Shown: piece after piece, positions 19,601 to 27,905 of the stretch
How positions within the stretch are numbered: position 1 is the stretch's first letter
Layout of the letters: every line of letters begins with the position of its first letter
Assembly: GCA_020847545.1 (NCBI GenBank)
Contig: JADLBV010000094.1
Coordinates: forward strand, 1 to 48,517
Origin: Phycisphaerales bacterium
GTDB taxonomy: Bacteria; Planctomycetota; Phycisphaerae; Tepidisphaerales; Tepidisphaeraceae
DNA length: 48,517 nucleotides
Direction of reading: 5' to 3'
Notes under the pieces: model-generated
The model's input: only the letters and a program-made list of their open reading frames with translations
Told to the model about the DNA's origin: nothing
Databases searched by the model: none
Position numbers and translations under genes: made by a program

Positions 19601-21745
19601 CCAGTTGTCGTGCACATAATGGGCATAATCCTCGACCAATGCCGGCTCGCGCAGGCAGGTCTCCAGATGCAACGAGGCCGAATCATCATTGGCGGCCGAC
19701 AGGAACAACCCCAGCAGATGGAAAAATCGCTGGTCCTGCGGCTCGCCGATCTCCTGCACCGCCGCCGGCCGGCTGGGCAGACGAACTTCATCGCCGCTGG
19801 TCAATTCCTCCGCCGCAATCCAGCCGCGTCGGCGGGTCCAGACCTTGTGGTCGGCGGTCAATTTCAGCCGGTATCCACCCACCGTGCGCAGTTCATACAC
19901 CTCACGGGTTCCGGTTGGGAAAGACCCTTCGGTGATGTGGATTTCCTGGTTCGACAAATTGGTCACCACGCGGCTGGGCAGATGGATCATCTGGTCGATC
20001 CGCCGCCAGATGCCGCCGGGAGTCAGGACGCGCGTGTCGCCGGTGACACACGGGTTGGAGGCGTTGATCCGCCCGCTTTTGGGGCAGGTGTGCCACTGGT
20101 TGATGGTGTCGTCAAACTGCACGCCCGGATCGGCACATCGCCACGCGGCGAAGGCGATCTGTTCCCACAGTTCGCGCGCCTTGATTTTGTGGGAGGTCTT
20201 GCCGTTGGTGCGGTTGGTCAGATGCCAGTCCCCATCCTCCTCGACGGCCTTGAAGAACCGATTGGGAATGCGGACCGAGTTGTTGGAATTTTGCCCCGAA
20301 ACGGTCGCGTACGCCTCGCCGTTGAAATCGTAATCCAGTTTCAATCCCAGTTTCGTCGCCAGATCACGCTGTTCCTGCGGCAATTGCTTGATCCCCTCGG
20401 CCAGCGCCGCCACTTTCAGCTCTTCGCGCACCTTCCAGTTGACGAACTGTTCGATGTCCGGGTGATCGAGGTCCAGACAGACCATTTTGGCCGCCCGACG
20501 GGTGGTCCCGCCGCTCTTGATCGCCCCGGCCGCCCGGTCGCCGATCTTGAGGAAGCTCATCAACCCCGAACTTTTCCCCCCGCCGCTCAACGGCTCATTT
20601 TCCCCGCGCAACCGCGAAAAATTGGACCCCGTCCCCGACCCATACTTAAAGAGCCGCGCCTCCCGCGTCCACAAATCCATAATCCCCCCGGAATTCACCA
20701 GATCATCGGAGACGGATTGGATGAAGCAGTTGTGGATGATGACATCGCCCGACAAATACTGGCCACTCGTCGTCTGGATATCATAAACTCGTTGAGGACC
20801 AATGCGTCTAATATTCGTAATTTTGACGCGAATCAAAGTTGTGCAGTAAGTTTCGACCGCAACTATGCCATGATCTTCCGGCTTGCAGGGCAACTCAATA
20901 CGTTTGAAAAGGAATTCACCAACACGAAGTTGGCCTAATTCACGCCACTCACCCTCTTCCACATTATCAGATGCAACCCAGACAAGATGATCTGCTGTCG
21001 CTTCAAGAACTTCATTACTACCATACCGCACCGCCCAAACATCTTTAATACCGTTATCAAGCACGGCGACTACGCGTGCAATGGCATCACCATCATATTG
21101 GCCATCAAATACTTCCAATCCGATCAAATTTTTCTCTACAATTTCCCCGATCGGAATCGGCCCCTGAGGCGTGGAGACCGGCGCATGATACGGCTGGCAC
21201 GCATGGGGTTGCGGGTGCGAATACGCATCCTTGGATTTCATCAATTCGCCGGATCGCGGGTCGCAGTAATAGTGGCCCTGGCTGGGGCCGGTGATGCCGT
21301 AGGCGAAATTCAGGCCGGTGTTGAACCATTGCGGGCTGTTGGGGGCGCACATCTGGTGCAACAGCATGTACGATAATTCATCGTAAAACGCCTGCGCATC
21401 CTCGGCCGTATCAAAATAGCCGTTCTTTTCGCCCCAATAGCGCCAGCAGCCGGCAAGGCGGTTGACCACCTGCTTCACACTTTTTTCCGGGCCGGTCACG
21501 ACATTGCCGGCGGCGTCACGCATCACCTGGCCGCTGGAGTCCACCTGCGGCACGCCCGCCTTGCGGAAATACTTGCTGACCATGATGTCGGTCGCCAACT
21601 GCGACCAGGTCTTGGGGATCTGGGCGTCGGTCATCTCAAACACGACACTCCCATCCGGATTGGTGATCCGGCTGGTGCGGTTCTCATATTCAACTGTCGA
21701 AAAGGGATCCGGTCCTGGTTTGGTAAATCGGCGCGTGATCTTCAT
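16631..21745 (-). CDS. nrdJ: B12-dependent ribonucleotide reductase with two inteins
   Basis: Class II (adenosylcobalamin) ribonucleoside reductase; makes deoxynucleotides without oxygen dependence. The precursor is 1704 aa; without inteins about 1171 aa, normal for the long planctomycete form. Family marks: [46 protein letters not shown], and a C-terminal zinc ribbon (CDVCG, then CYKCLNCG) preceding the end. Two inteins interrupt it at residues 183-339 and 566-941. The ATG at 21745 (MKITRR) is chosen because GGAAGG lies 9 bases before it; a TTG at 21754 is the alternative. About 40 bases separate it from the cyclase gene. dcd lies upstream on the same strand, giving a small dNTP cluster. I saw no cobalamin riboswitch in the 112-base leader. 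Confidence 0.95.
   Translation of the reverse strand: [1704 protein letters not shown]
18923..20050 (-). mobile_element. Intein 2 in nrdJ (376 aa, decayed LAGLIDADG endonuclease)
   Basis: Starts [10 protein letters not shown] and ends LTVHN, with Cys (CSEY) as the +1 residue, so splicing joins SNP to CSEY. Block B is [11 protein letters not shown], block F [9 protein letters not shown] then [12 protein letters not shown]. Between them, about residues 105-330 form a LAGLIDADG endonuclease domain. The second motif (LRALFTADG) keeps its catalytic Asp. The first (LLGLFLSAA) has Ala in place of the acid, so cutting activity is probably lost. Unlike intein 1, its base composition matches the host gene, suggesting longer residence or a high-GC donor. 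Confidence 0.92.
20729..21199 (-). mobile_element. Intein 1 in nrdJ (mini-intein, 157 aa)
   Basis: Coding segment from Cys (CQPYHAPVS) to the terminal His-Asn (DVIIHN), with Cys as the +1 residue (CFIQ). The splicing blocks are visible: block B [10 protein letters not shown] with the T-x-x-H motif, and block F [13 protein letters not shown], then IIHN. At 157 residues there is no room for a homing endonuclease, so it is a mini-intein. Removing it restores the extein QPHA/CFIQ. A hand count over 420 bases gives roughly 47% GC, against about 60% in the flanking extein, so it looks foreign. Confidence 0.93.
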
Positions 21746-21857
21746 CGTTATCAACCTTCCGTTGGCTTAAATTTCACTTCCAATATGAACCCGTGCGCCA
21801 CCCGTGATCCGGCGTGCCGCATGTCGGCGGCGCCGCGGATCGACCGGCGGCTTTGAT

Positions 21858-22301
21858 TTATCTCATTTGACCCAAAGGCGCCGGCGTGGTCGCCGGAGCG
21901 ACATCGTTGGCATTCCCCTCAGGCAACAGCGTGATGCGATACTCATCCGTCGCGGACAAGCCATCCAGCAACACCGCCTGATCGTTGTTGTTCAAGGATC
22001 GAATCAGCAATTTCTGGCTTTTGGCATCCAACACCAGCACTGATCCCTTTGAATCGCCCGGCAAATCGGCCGTATGAACCAGTGAACCGGTGGTCAAATC
22101 CCACACCTGCACCCGCGCCCCATCATCGGGGATCAGATAAGACAAGGGAGGAACCCCCTCCGCCACCACCTGCGACCCCGGCGGCAACATCCGCTGCTGG
22201 CGTTGTTCATCCATTTGTTGCCGCTGTTGGTCGGCGCACCCCCCCGCCGCCACCATCAGTGATGCCATCGTCCCCGCCGCGATGAGATGCAATTTGTTCA
22301 T
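21858..22301 (-). CDS. Small lipoprotein, 147 aa
   Basis: The N-terminus has a basic start, a hydrophobic stretch and a lipobox-like VAAGGC with Cys22, followed by a Gln-rich helix. The body includes VQVWDLTTGSLVHTADLPG, a single WD40/beta-propeller-like blade, so it may be a fragment-like beta domain. No known function. ATG chosen for its position before the signal peptide and a GCGGAG site; the longer frame upstream overlaps dcd and is rejected. It lies 26 bases after dcd and 112 bases before nrdJ on the same strand. Confidence 0.75.
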   Translation of the reverse strand: MNKLHLIAAGTMASLMVAAGGCADQQRQQMDEQRQQRMLPPGSQVVAEGVPPLSYLIPDDGARVQVWDLTTGSLVHTADLPGDSKGSVLVLDAKSQKLLIRSLNNNDQAVLLDGLSATDEYRITLLPEGNANDVAPATTPAPLGQMR

Positions 22302-22327
22302 GGCGATTCTCCGCAAAGTGCTGGTCT

Positions 22328-22888
22328 TCAATCCACCTTGGGCAACGTCAACCCGCCCTGGTCCTGGTACTTGCCTTTTTTGTCCGCATAGCTGATGGCG
22401 CAAACCCGATCCCCTTTGAGGAAGATGAGCTGCGCGATCCCTTCATTGGCATAAATCTTGGCCGGCAAAGGGGTTGTATTGGAAATTTCGAGCGTGATCT
22501 TGCCGCGCCATTCCGGTTCGATGGGGGTAACATTCACGATGATCCCGCAGCGGGCATAGGTACTCTTGCCGACGCAGATCGCCAGGCACCCACGCGGCAT
22601 CGAGACTGTCTCCACCGTTTCGCACAAGGCAAAGCTGTTGGGGGGGATCAACACATGGTCTTGGCCGGTCTGATCCGTATCGACCGTGACAAAAGAACGC
22701 TCTGAAAAGCGCTTGGGGTCAACGATTTCGCTATTGACGTTCGTGAAAATCTTAAAGACGCTCCCCACCCGCAGGTCGTAGCCGTAGCTGCTGACGCCAA
22801 AGCTGATTTTCCCCTGACGTTTGACATTTTGTTCAAAGGGTTCAATCCCGATCAGTTCTTGAATTTGAGTGTCGCACAGAATCGCCAT
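22328..22888 (-). CDS. dcd: dCTP deaminase
   Basis: Converts dCTP to dUTP, the first step towards dTTP. 186 aa, the usual length. Diagnostic motifs are [10 protein letters not shown] (about 35-44), [10 protein letters not shown] and [14 protein letters not shown], with the catalytic Glu in the last. The C-terminal [12 protein letters not shown] is also typical and closes over the nucleotide. Start taken at the second of two methionines (MAILCD). A probable promoter lies about 170 bases upstream (23061-23088). With nrdJ on the same strand 580 bases downstream, this gives linked deoxynucleotide supply genes. A bifunctional dCTP deaminase/dUTPase is less likely given the length. Confidence 0.96.
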   Translation of the reverse strand: MAILCDTQIQELIGIEPFEQNVKRQGKISFGVSSYGYDLRVGSVFKIFTNVNSEIVDPKRFSERSFVTVDTDQTGQDHVLIPPNSFALCETVETVSMPRGCLAICVGKSTYARCGIIVNVTPIEPEWRGKITLEISNTTPLPAKIYANEGIAQLIFLKGDRVCAISYADKKGKYQDQGGLTLPKVD

Positions 22889-23060
22889 AACCACCGCCGA
22901 TCACATTCAGTCCAAGGCGCACCCTCCCCCACCAAGGCCGCACCGATTGCTTGCCAAAACATCGCATCCAGCGACATGTGTTGTAATGGCGGCTCCGCCG
23001 CGCAATTTGCATTCCCCCCAACGCCCTTTGTCATTCCCGGCCCGCATTACAACGCAAGTC

Positions 23061-23088
23061 ACTATACACTATATCTTGTGTAGGTCAA
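23061..23088 (-). promoter_or_regulatory. Probable sigma70-type promoter for dcd
   Basis: On the minus strand, TTGACC (23088-23083) and TATAGT (23066-23061) are 16 bases apart. Transcription would begin near 23054, giving a leader of about 165 bases before the dcd ATG. Confidence 0.55.
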
Positions 23089-23283
23089 TCTAAACTTCAC
23101 TATTTGTTGGATAGTAAACCCTAAACTCGACCTAATGGCTTGCCCTGTATCGGCTTACAATTTATCACCGATCTTCCAACTTTTTGAATCGTCTTCGCGC
23201 CCGCTTCAGCTTATCCACCAGCAACGCTCCCGAACGGTGGAAAACCTTGTATGAAGACCATCGCATCACCCCTAAATGACGCC

Positions 23284-23289
23284 TATAAT
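23284..23289 (+). promoter_or_regulatory. -10 box for the quinone oxidoreductase gene
   Basis: A perfect TATAAT, 30 bases before the ATG at 23319. The -35 position is weak. The ribosome site AGGAAGG follows at about 23302-23308. Confidence 0.45.
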
Positions 23290-23318
23290 CCGGTTTCAAA
23301 CAGGAAGGAACCTTTAAT

Positions 23319-24284
23319 ATGCAAGCCATTCGCGTTCATCAGACCGGCGGGCCGGAAGAATTGAAGCTGGAGACAGTTCCCGATCCGGTGGCCGGGCAGG
23401 GAGAGTTGGTGGTCCGCCTGGCGGCCGTGGGGGTGAACCCAGTTGACACTTATATTCGGTCGGGGAAGAACAATTACGCCCCCAAATCACTCCCCTATAC
23501 CCCCGGCATCGACGCGGCCGGCACGGTTGAGTCCGTTGGCGCGGGTGTACATAAATTCAAACCGGGAAACCGTGTCTACGTCGGCGGCTCCATCAGCGGC
23601 GCTTATGCCCAAAAAGCCCTCTGCGCTGAGTCACAAGTTCATCCGCTACCGGACAATGTCACATTTGAACAAGGGGCGGCCGTCAATGCGCCTTATGTCA
23701 CGGCATATCATGCCCTGTTTGACCGGGGATGCGCGATCAATGGGCAGACGGTCCTCATCCACGGCGCCAGCGGCGGTGTCGGGACGGCGGCGGTGCAATG
23801 GGCGGTTTCCGCCGGGTTGCGCGTGGTCGGAACCGCCGGCACCGAGGCCGGATTGAAACTGGTTAAAAATCAGGGTGCCCACGATGTGCTGAACCATCAC
23901 GACGCGGACTATGTGCAAAAATTGCTAAGTCTAACCGAAGGAAAGGGTTATGATGTGATTGTCGAAATGCTGGCCAACGTGAACCTGAGCAATGATTTGA
24001 CATTGGTCGGTCGATGCGGTCGGGTGGTGATTGTCGGGTCACGCGGGAGGATCGAAATCGACCCCCGGCAACTGATGAGCAAAGGCAGTTCGGTGGTCGG
24101 CACATCGCTGATGAACGCCAGCGAGTCGGAGTTGCTGGCGATTCATACCGCGATATTCAGCTCGCTGAGTACAGGCGCGATCCACCCGATCATCCGCACC
24201 ACGATGCCGCTGGCCAAAGCCGCCGACGCCCACAAGCTGGTGATGGAGCCGGGCGCGCTTGGTAACATCATCCTATTGCCTTAA
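23319..24284 (+). CDS. NADPH:quinone oxidoreductase, MDR family
   Basis: 321 aa, zinc-independent medium-chain reductase (zeta-crystallin/Qor type). It has GNRVYVGG in the N-terminal catalytic domain, the NADP-binding GASGGVGTAAVQWA at about residues 148-161, and the usual C-terminal end of the family. The catalytic zinc cysteines of alcohol dehydrogenases are absent. It probably reduces quinones or enones using NADPH. Strong ribosome site AGGAAGG. The next gene starts 10 bases after its stop, so the two may be co-transcribed. Confidence 0.92.
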   Translation: MQAIRVHQTGGPEELKLETVPDPVAGQGELVVRLAAVGVNPVDTYIRSGKNNYAPKSLPYTPGIDAAGTVESVGAGVHKFKPGNRVYVGGSISGAYAQKALCAESQVHPLPDNVTFEQGAAVNAPYVTAYHALFDRGCAINGQTVLIHGASGGVGTAAVQWAVSAGLRVVGTAGTEAGLKLVKNQGAHDVLNHHDADYVQKLLSLTEGKGYDVIVEMLANVNLSNDLTLVGRCGRVVIVGSRGRIEIDPRQLMSKGSSVVGTSLMNASESELLAIHTAIFSSLSTGAIHPIIRTTMPLAKAADAHKLVMEPGALGNIILLP

Positions 24285-24294
24285 CGGCCTGTTC

Positions 24295-25158
24295 ATGGCG
24301 ACAGACAAACTGAAGCTATATACCCAGCACAGCCGAACGTGGCAGACTAACCGCTACGTCTATCCGGTGATCAGCCGGCGCAGCAAGGGCCTGTCAATCG
24401 GGGTCAATCTGAACCCCGACAAGGTTTGCAATTTCGACTGCATCTACTGTTGCGTGGATCGCACCGTGCCGGCGGATACCACGCATGTTTCACTCAATAT
24501 TCTGCGAGAGGAATTGAATCATCTGCTTGCGTTGGGTTTAAGTGGTCAGATTTTCCAGCAGCCGCCGTTTGATCAGACGCCGCCGGAACTGCGCAGGTTG
24601 ATGGATGTCGCCTTCAGCGGCGATGGGGAGCCGACCTCATTCAGGCAATTCGGCCTGGTCTGCCGGATGGTGGCGGAAATGCTCGAATCGCACGGCGGGC
24701 ACGGGGTAAAGATCGTCGTCATCACCAACGCCACGTTGCTGCAGCGACCTGCGGTGGCCGAAGCACTGGACTTTCTGGATCATCACAATGGCGAAATCTG
24801 GGCCAAGCTGGATGCGGGGACGGAGGCGCATTACAAGCGGGTGGTGCGATCCGGCACTCCGATGTCGCGCGTACTGGACAACATCGCCGGAGCGGGGAGA
24901 AAACGTCCGGTTGTGATTCAATCCCTGTTCATCAACATCGATGGACAGCCTGCGGATGATGCCGAAATCGATGCGTACATTCAGCGGCTAAATGATCTGG
25001 TTGCGCAAGGTTGTCAGATCAAGCTGGTGCAGGTCTATACGATAGCCCGCACAACCGCAGAGGCGTATGTGACGCCATTGAGCGATGCGGCAATCGACGC
25101 AATCGCAAACCGCATCCGTAAAACCGGCTTAAACGTCAACGCATTTTACGGCCCGTAG
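24295..25158 (+). CDS. Radical SAM protein
   Basis: 287 aa. The 4Fe-4S motif CNFDCIYC has the CxxxCxxC cysteines at residues 45, 49 and 52. FSGDGEPT is the glycine-rich SAM-binding motif seen in the COG0731 subset. VVITNATLL and WAKLDAG, on later barrel strands, match that group as well. COG0731 members include wyosine-type tRNA modifiers and uncharacterised Fe-S oxidoreductases; the exact reaction cannot be assigned. A further Cys (C53) follows directly. Start set at MATDKL, 10 bases after the previous stop; the frame upstream of it overlaps the quinone oxidoreductase. Confidence 0.88.
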   Translation: MATDKLKLYTQHSRTWQTNRYVYPVISRRSKGLSIGVNLNPDKVCNFDCIYCCVDRTVPADTTHVSLNILREELNHLLALGLSGQIFQQPPFDQTPPELRRLMDVAFSGDGEPTSFRQFGLVCRMVAEMLESHGGHGVKIVVITNATLLQRPAVAEALDFLDHHNGEIWAKLDAGTEAHYKRVVRSGTPMSRVLDNIAGAGRKRPVVIQSLFINIDGQPADDAEIDAYIQRLNDLVAQGCQIKLVQVYTIARTTAEAYVTPLSDAAIDAIANRIRKTGLNVNAFYGP

Positions 25159-25185
25159 GGTTGGGTTCATCCGTACTATTTTCGG

Positions 25186-27381
25186 CTACGGAACATCTCC
25201 CAACATCCGGGCGGCGGGTGATCCCGGAGCGATCATCGCGCTGCGCGGATCGGCTTTGCGGGAGGTTTCCAGCGCCTGGCGGAAGCCTTCGAGATTTTGC
25301 CAATCAACATGCCCGTCGCCGTAGAGGATGTTGGTCGCATCTTCGCTGAGCAGCGCCGCGCCATCGTAGGCAACGACGATTTCGGGGCTGATGTTCGTAT
25401 CCATGCCATCATAGTGGAGATAGACCATATCCTCGCCGGCCGGGTCTTCACTGTATGGGGAATGCAGGACATCCACCGTCAAATCCTGCGTCGCCAGCAG
25501 GGTTTTGAAATCGGGTGGATAGTTGCCTTTGTTTTCGTTGGAATACAAAAGCAATCCCTGGCCGATCTGGTGCAGATTGGAGGCACTGCGCGCCTGATCG
25601 GCGGAATGATCCTCCTGCAACATGGCCGGCAGAATGACGGATGCCCACAAACCAGGCGCGGTGATGGTCAGTGGGGATAGCAGAGGATTGTCGATGGATT
25701 GGGTGCGCCAGACTCCATCATCGGTGACATGGACCGACATCGCATCACCGCCGACATAGGTCAGCAGTCGTTGCATGGAGGGGAGCAGGTCGCCGGGGAC
25801 CATGCTCTGATCAAAGGCGCGAAACGCCGACACAATAACCAGCGCCAGTGGATAGATATCACGCACAACCTGCGGATTGGAGATGTAAACCAGTGGCCCA
25901 CCCTCCTGTGCGGCACGGGCGCGGGCGGTGGTGAACCGGGCATCCTGCAGGATATTTTCCTTCTGTTTCAGTTGACGAATGGCATCTTCCACCAATTGTG
26001 GATAAAGCGCCACGATGAATTTGTCTCCCGCCACCGCCCACGAACCTGAAAAGGGAACGCCGCCGGCGGCATCGATGTAATGAACCGTCACCCCATCGGA
26101 ATCGAATTCACGAATGGCGCCGCCGCGGCTGCCGGAGAGATCCTCGGAGATCATCTTGCCGATGATGTCCAGCGACCGGCCAAACCGCCGCGGATCATCC
26201 ACCGTCCCCACCAGCGTCCAGCCGGTCAGAATGAACCCGCCGGTGGAGGGGGCGTTGTAGATCACCCACTGGTCGCCGATGGGATCGAGAATGTCCTGCA
26301 AGGGGAGGCCCATTTTTTTGACATCCTCCTCAATCAGCTCGAAGGTGCGGTCGGCTTTTTCCGGATCGATCAATTGTGCGGCGGTTTTGACCTGTTCATA
26401 CAGCTTGGACAAATCCAGCCGCCACGCCGCCACGGCATACGCATCGGGCGGGACGGCCGCCAGCGTCGCATCATCCACCGCGGGCGACTTGAGCAGCGTC
26501 ATCAATCCATGCGGAGGGGTGGTGGTGCGCACCAGCGAGCGGGTGATGAAATGGCCATCGGCAACCACCGTTTTTTCGACAAAGGATCGCGCATCATCCA
26601 GGCCGGCCGCCTGTAATACCTTGGCCCAATTTTCCTTGAATTCGTGGAAGGGTGAATAGGTGTCATCAACCAGCATCCGTGCCAGAATATCCCGCGCCGG
26701 CTGGCCGCCGATGAAGGTGGTCACGATCGACTCGCCGGGGAGTTTGGCCATGGCGTCGACGAAATCGGGTGAATTTTTCAGTGATTTTTCCGGCTTGTCG
26801 CCGATCAGCGTGGGCAAAAAAGTCTCGGCGTTGGAACCCCAATAGGCGACAAACAGGTCGCCGACAAACCCCCAGACAAATCGCGGCCGGTCCTTGCGAT
26901 CCGCCTCCACCCAAAGCCAGGAATTTTCCAGCTTCATCATCTGCACGCGGTCGCCAAGACGATCCTTGAGGCGCTGGTGAATGGGCTGGAACAGTTTTTC
27001 AAATTCAGGTTTGCGCGCCGCCAGGTTGATCACCAGCACCGATTGGGTGATGGTTTTGCGTTTGTCCCTCTTCATGTCGAGCATGGCGAAGCACCCTTCG
27101 CATTGCAGGACATCCTTCAACATCGGCAGCACTTCATCGGCCGAGGCGGGAACCTCGCCGGTCTGGATGAAAATTTCATTGAGGATGGCGCGCCACGGCT
27201 TGACCACGCGCTGGTCTGCCAACATCCGCGCCGCGGCCGTGTCCTGCATCGACGCGTTGGGGGACCAGCCGATATACACCAGCGTCTCCGGCGGCATCCG
27301 GTCGGCCATCGGCTGGGCCATGGCCGTCGATGTGAGCAACGCAATGACGATTGAAAAAACCGAGAGACAAGCTGATTTCAT
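25186..27381 (-). CDS. Secreted DUF3352-like protein with pseudopilin-like C-terminal domain (copy B)
   Basis: 731 aa with a Sec signal peptide (cleaved near AMAQ). The N-terminal ~570 residues resemble DUF3352-type secreted proteins (MADRMPPETLVYIGW). The C-terminal ~140 residues resemble the soluble part of H-X9-DG pseudopilins: ASNLHQIGQGLLLYSNENK, then NILYGDGHVDW. The conserved His before DG is missing here. It is a diverged paralogue of the 736-aa gene upstream. Its ATG overlaps the preceding TAA by one base (TAATG), and GGAGG within the last codons of the previous gene serves as ribosome site. It is the last of three coupled genes. Function unknown; secretion and cell-surface contact are likely. 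Confidence 0.82.
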   Translation of the reverse strand: MKSACLSVFSIVIALLTSTAMAQPMADRMPPETLVYIGWSPNASMQDTAAARMLADQRVVKPWRAILNEIFIQTGEVPASADEVLPMLKDVLQCEGCFAMLDMKRDKRKTITQSVLVINLAARKPEFEKLFQPIHQRLKDRLGDRVQMMKLENSWLWVEADRKDRPRFVWGFVGDLFVAYWGSNAETFLPTLIGDKPEKSLKNSPDFVDAMAKLPGESIVTTFIGGQPARDILARMLVDDTYSPFHEFKENWAKVLQAAGLDDARSFVEKTVVADGHFITRSLVRTTTPPHGLMTLLKSPAVDDATLAAVPPDAYAVAAWRLDLSKLYEQVKTAAQLIDPEKADRTFELIEEDVKKMGLPLQDILDPIGDQWVIYNAPSTGGFILTGWTLVGTVDDPRRFGRSLDIIGKMISEDLSGSRGGAIREFDSDGVTVHYIDAAGGVPFSGSWAVAGDKFIVALYPQLVEDAIRQLKQKENILQDARFTTARARAAQEGGPLVYISNPQVVRDIYPLALVIVSAFRAFDQSMVPGDLLPSMQRLLTYVGGDAMSVHVTDDGVWRTQSIDNPLLSPLTITAPGLWASVILPAMLQEDHSADQARSASNLHQIGQGLLLYSNENKGNYPPDFKTLLATQDLTVDVLHSPYSEDPAGEDMVYLHYDGMDTNISPEIVVAYDGAALLSEDATNILYGDGHVDWQNLEGFRQALETSRKADPRSAMIAPGSPAARMLGDVP

Positions 27382-27905
27382 TACAGTCCTCCGTCTTTGG
27401 GCAGATTGGGGTTGGTTTTACTGGCTAAGATGATTTGATGCTTGGCTTCGGGCAGTGATTGAAACTCAACGTGCCCATCACCATAGCACAGGCACACACG
27501 CCCACGATGATGATCACGCAATTTTTCATAAATCAAAATCTGCTCAGGAGTCGACATATTGTCCAGGCCCGCGCCAGCATAAACATAATCGCTGTATTCA
27601 TTGACCCATTTGGCCATTTCTTCTTTACTCTTGAGATTTCCGGGAACCAATGTGCCGGATGAGGGGCAGACAAATTCATCAATCGTCACCTCCTGTGTCA
27701 ACAATAATGTCCCAAAATCGGGTGGGTATTTACCCTTGTTCCCTTGGGCATAAAACAACATCGCCTGTCCCAGTTGCCGCAGGTTGGAAGCACATACGAT
27801 GGGATTGGCAACATCGGGTGTGTGACGAAAGGAAGGCAGCAGCATCACGGCCACTATGATCAGGGCGATGGCGATTGTAATGATCGAGATGCTAGTTATC
27901 TTCAT
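27381..27905 (-). CDS. Stand-alone pseudopilin-like H-X9-DG protein, 174 aa
   Basis: One N-terminal hydrophobic helix (SIITIAIALIIVAVMLL), then [20 protein letters not shown] and an intact H-X9-DG motif (H, nine residues, DG; ends CYGDGHVEF). The prepilin peptidase motif (G-FTLIE) is absent, so it is probably a membrane-anchored derivative and not a processed pilin. After the first ~30 residues it is nearly the same as the C-terminus of the 736-aa protein encoded just upstream, including the closing LPKDGGL, which points to a recent tandem duplication of that domain. Coupled by TAATG overlaps on both sides. Confidence 0.85.
   Translation of the reverse strand: MKITSISIITIAIALIIVAVMLLPSFRHTPDVANPIVCASNLRQLGQAMLFYAQGNKGKYPPDFGTLLLTQEVTIDEFVCPSSGTLVPGNLKSKEEMAKWVNEYSDYVYAGAGLDNMSTPEQILIYEKLRDHHRGRVCLCYGDGHVEFQSLPEAKHQIILASKTNPNLPKDGGL

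Larger units (their letters stand above)
22889..23318. other. 430-base intergenic region between divergent dcd and qor
   Basis: No gene supported. It holds the likely dcd promoter (minus strand, 23061-23088) and a TATAAT box for the plus-strand gene (23284-23289). Bases 23041-23220 are clearly AT-richer than the surroundings. Short open frames here have no start context or homology that I can see. Confidence 0.6.

Noticed and set aside
17117-20938. Long plus-strand open frames (348 and 554 codons) across nrdJ
   Set aside because: They are antisense to a gene with clear reductase and intein motifs, and their protein has no recognisable features.
21746-21857. Cobalamin riboswitch before nrdJ
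   Set aside because: The region is only 112 bases and I could not find the conserved B12-box sequence.
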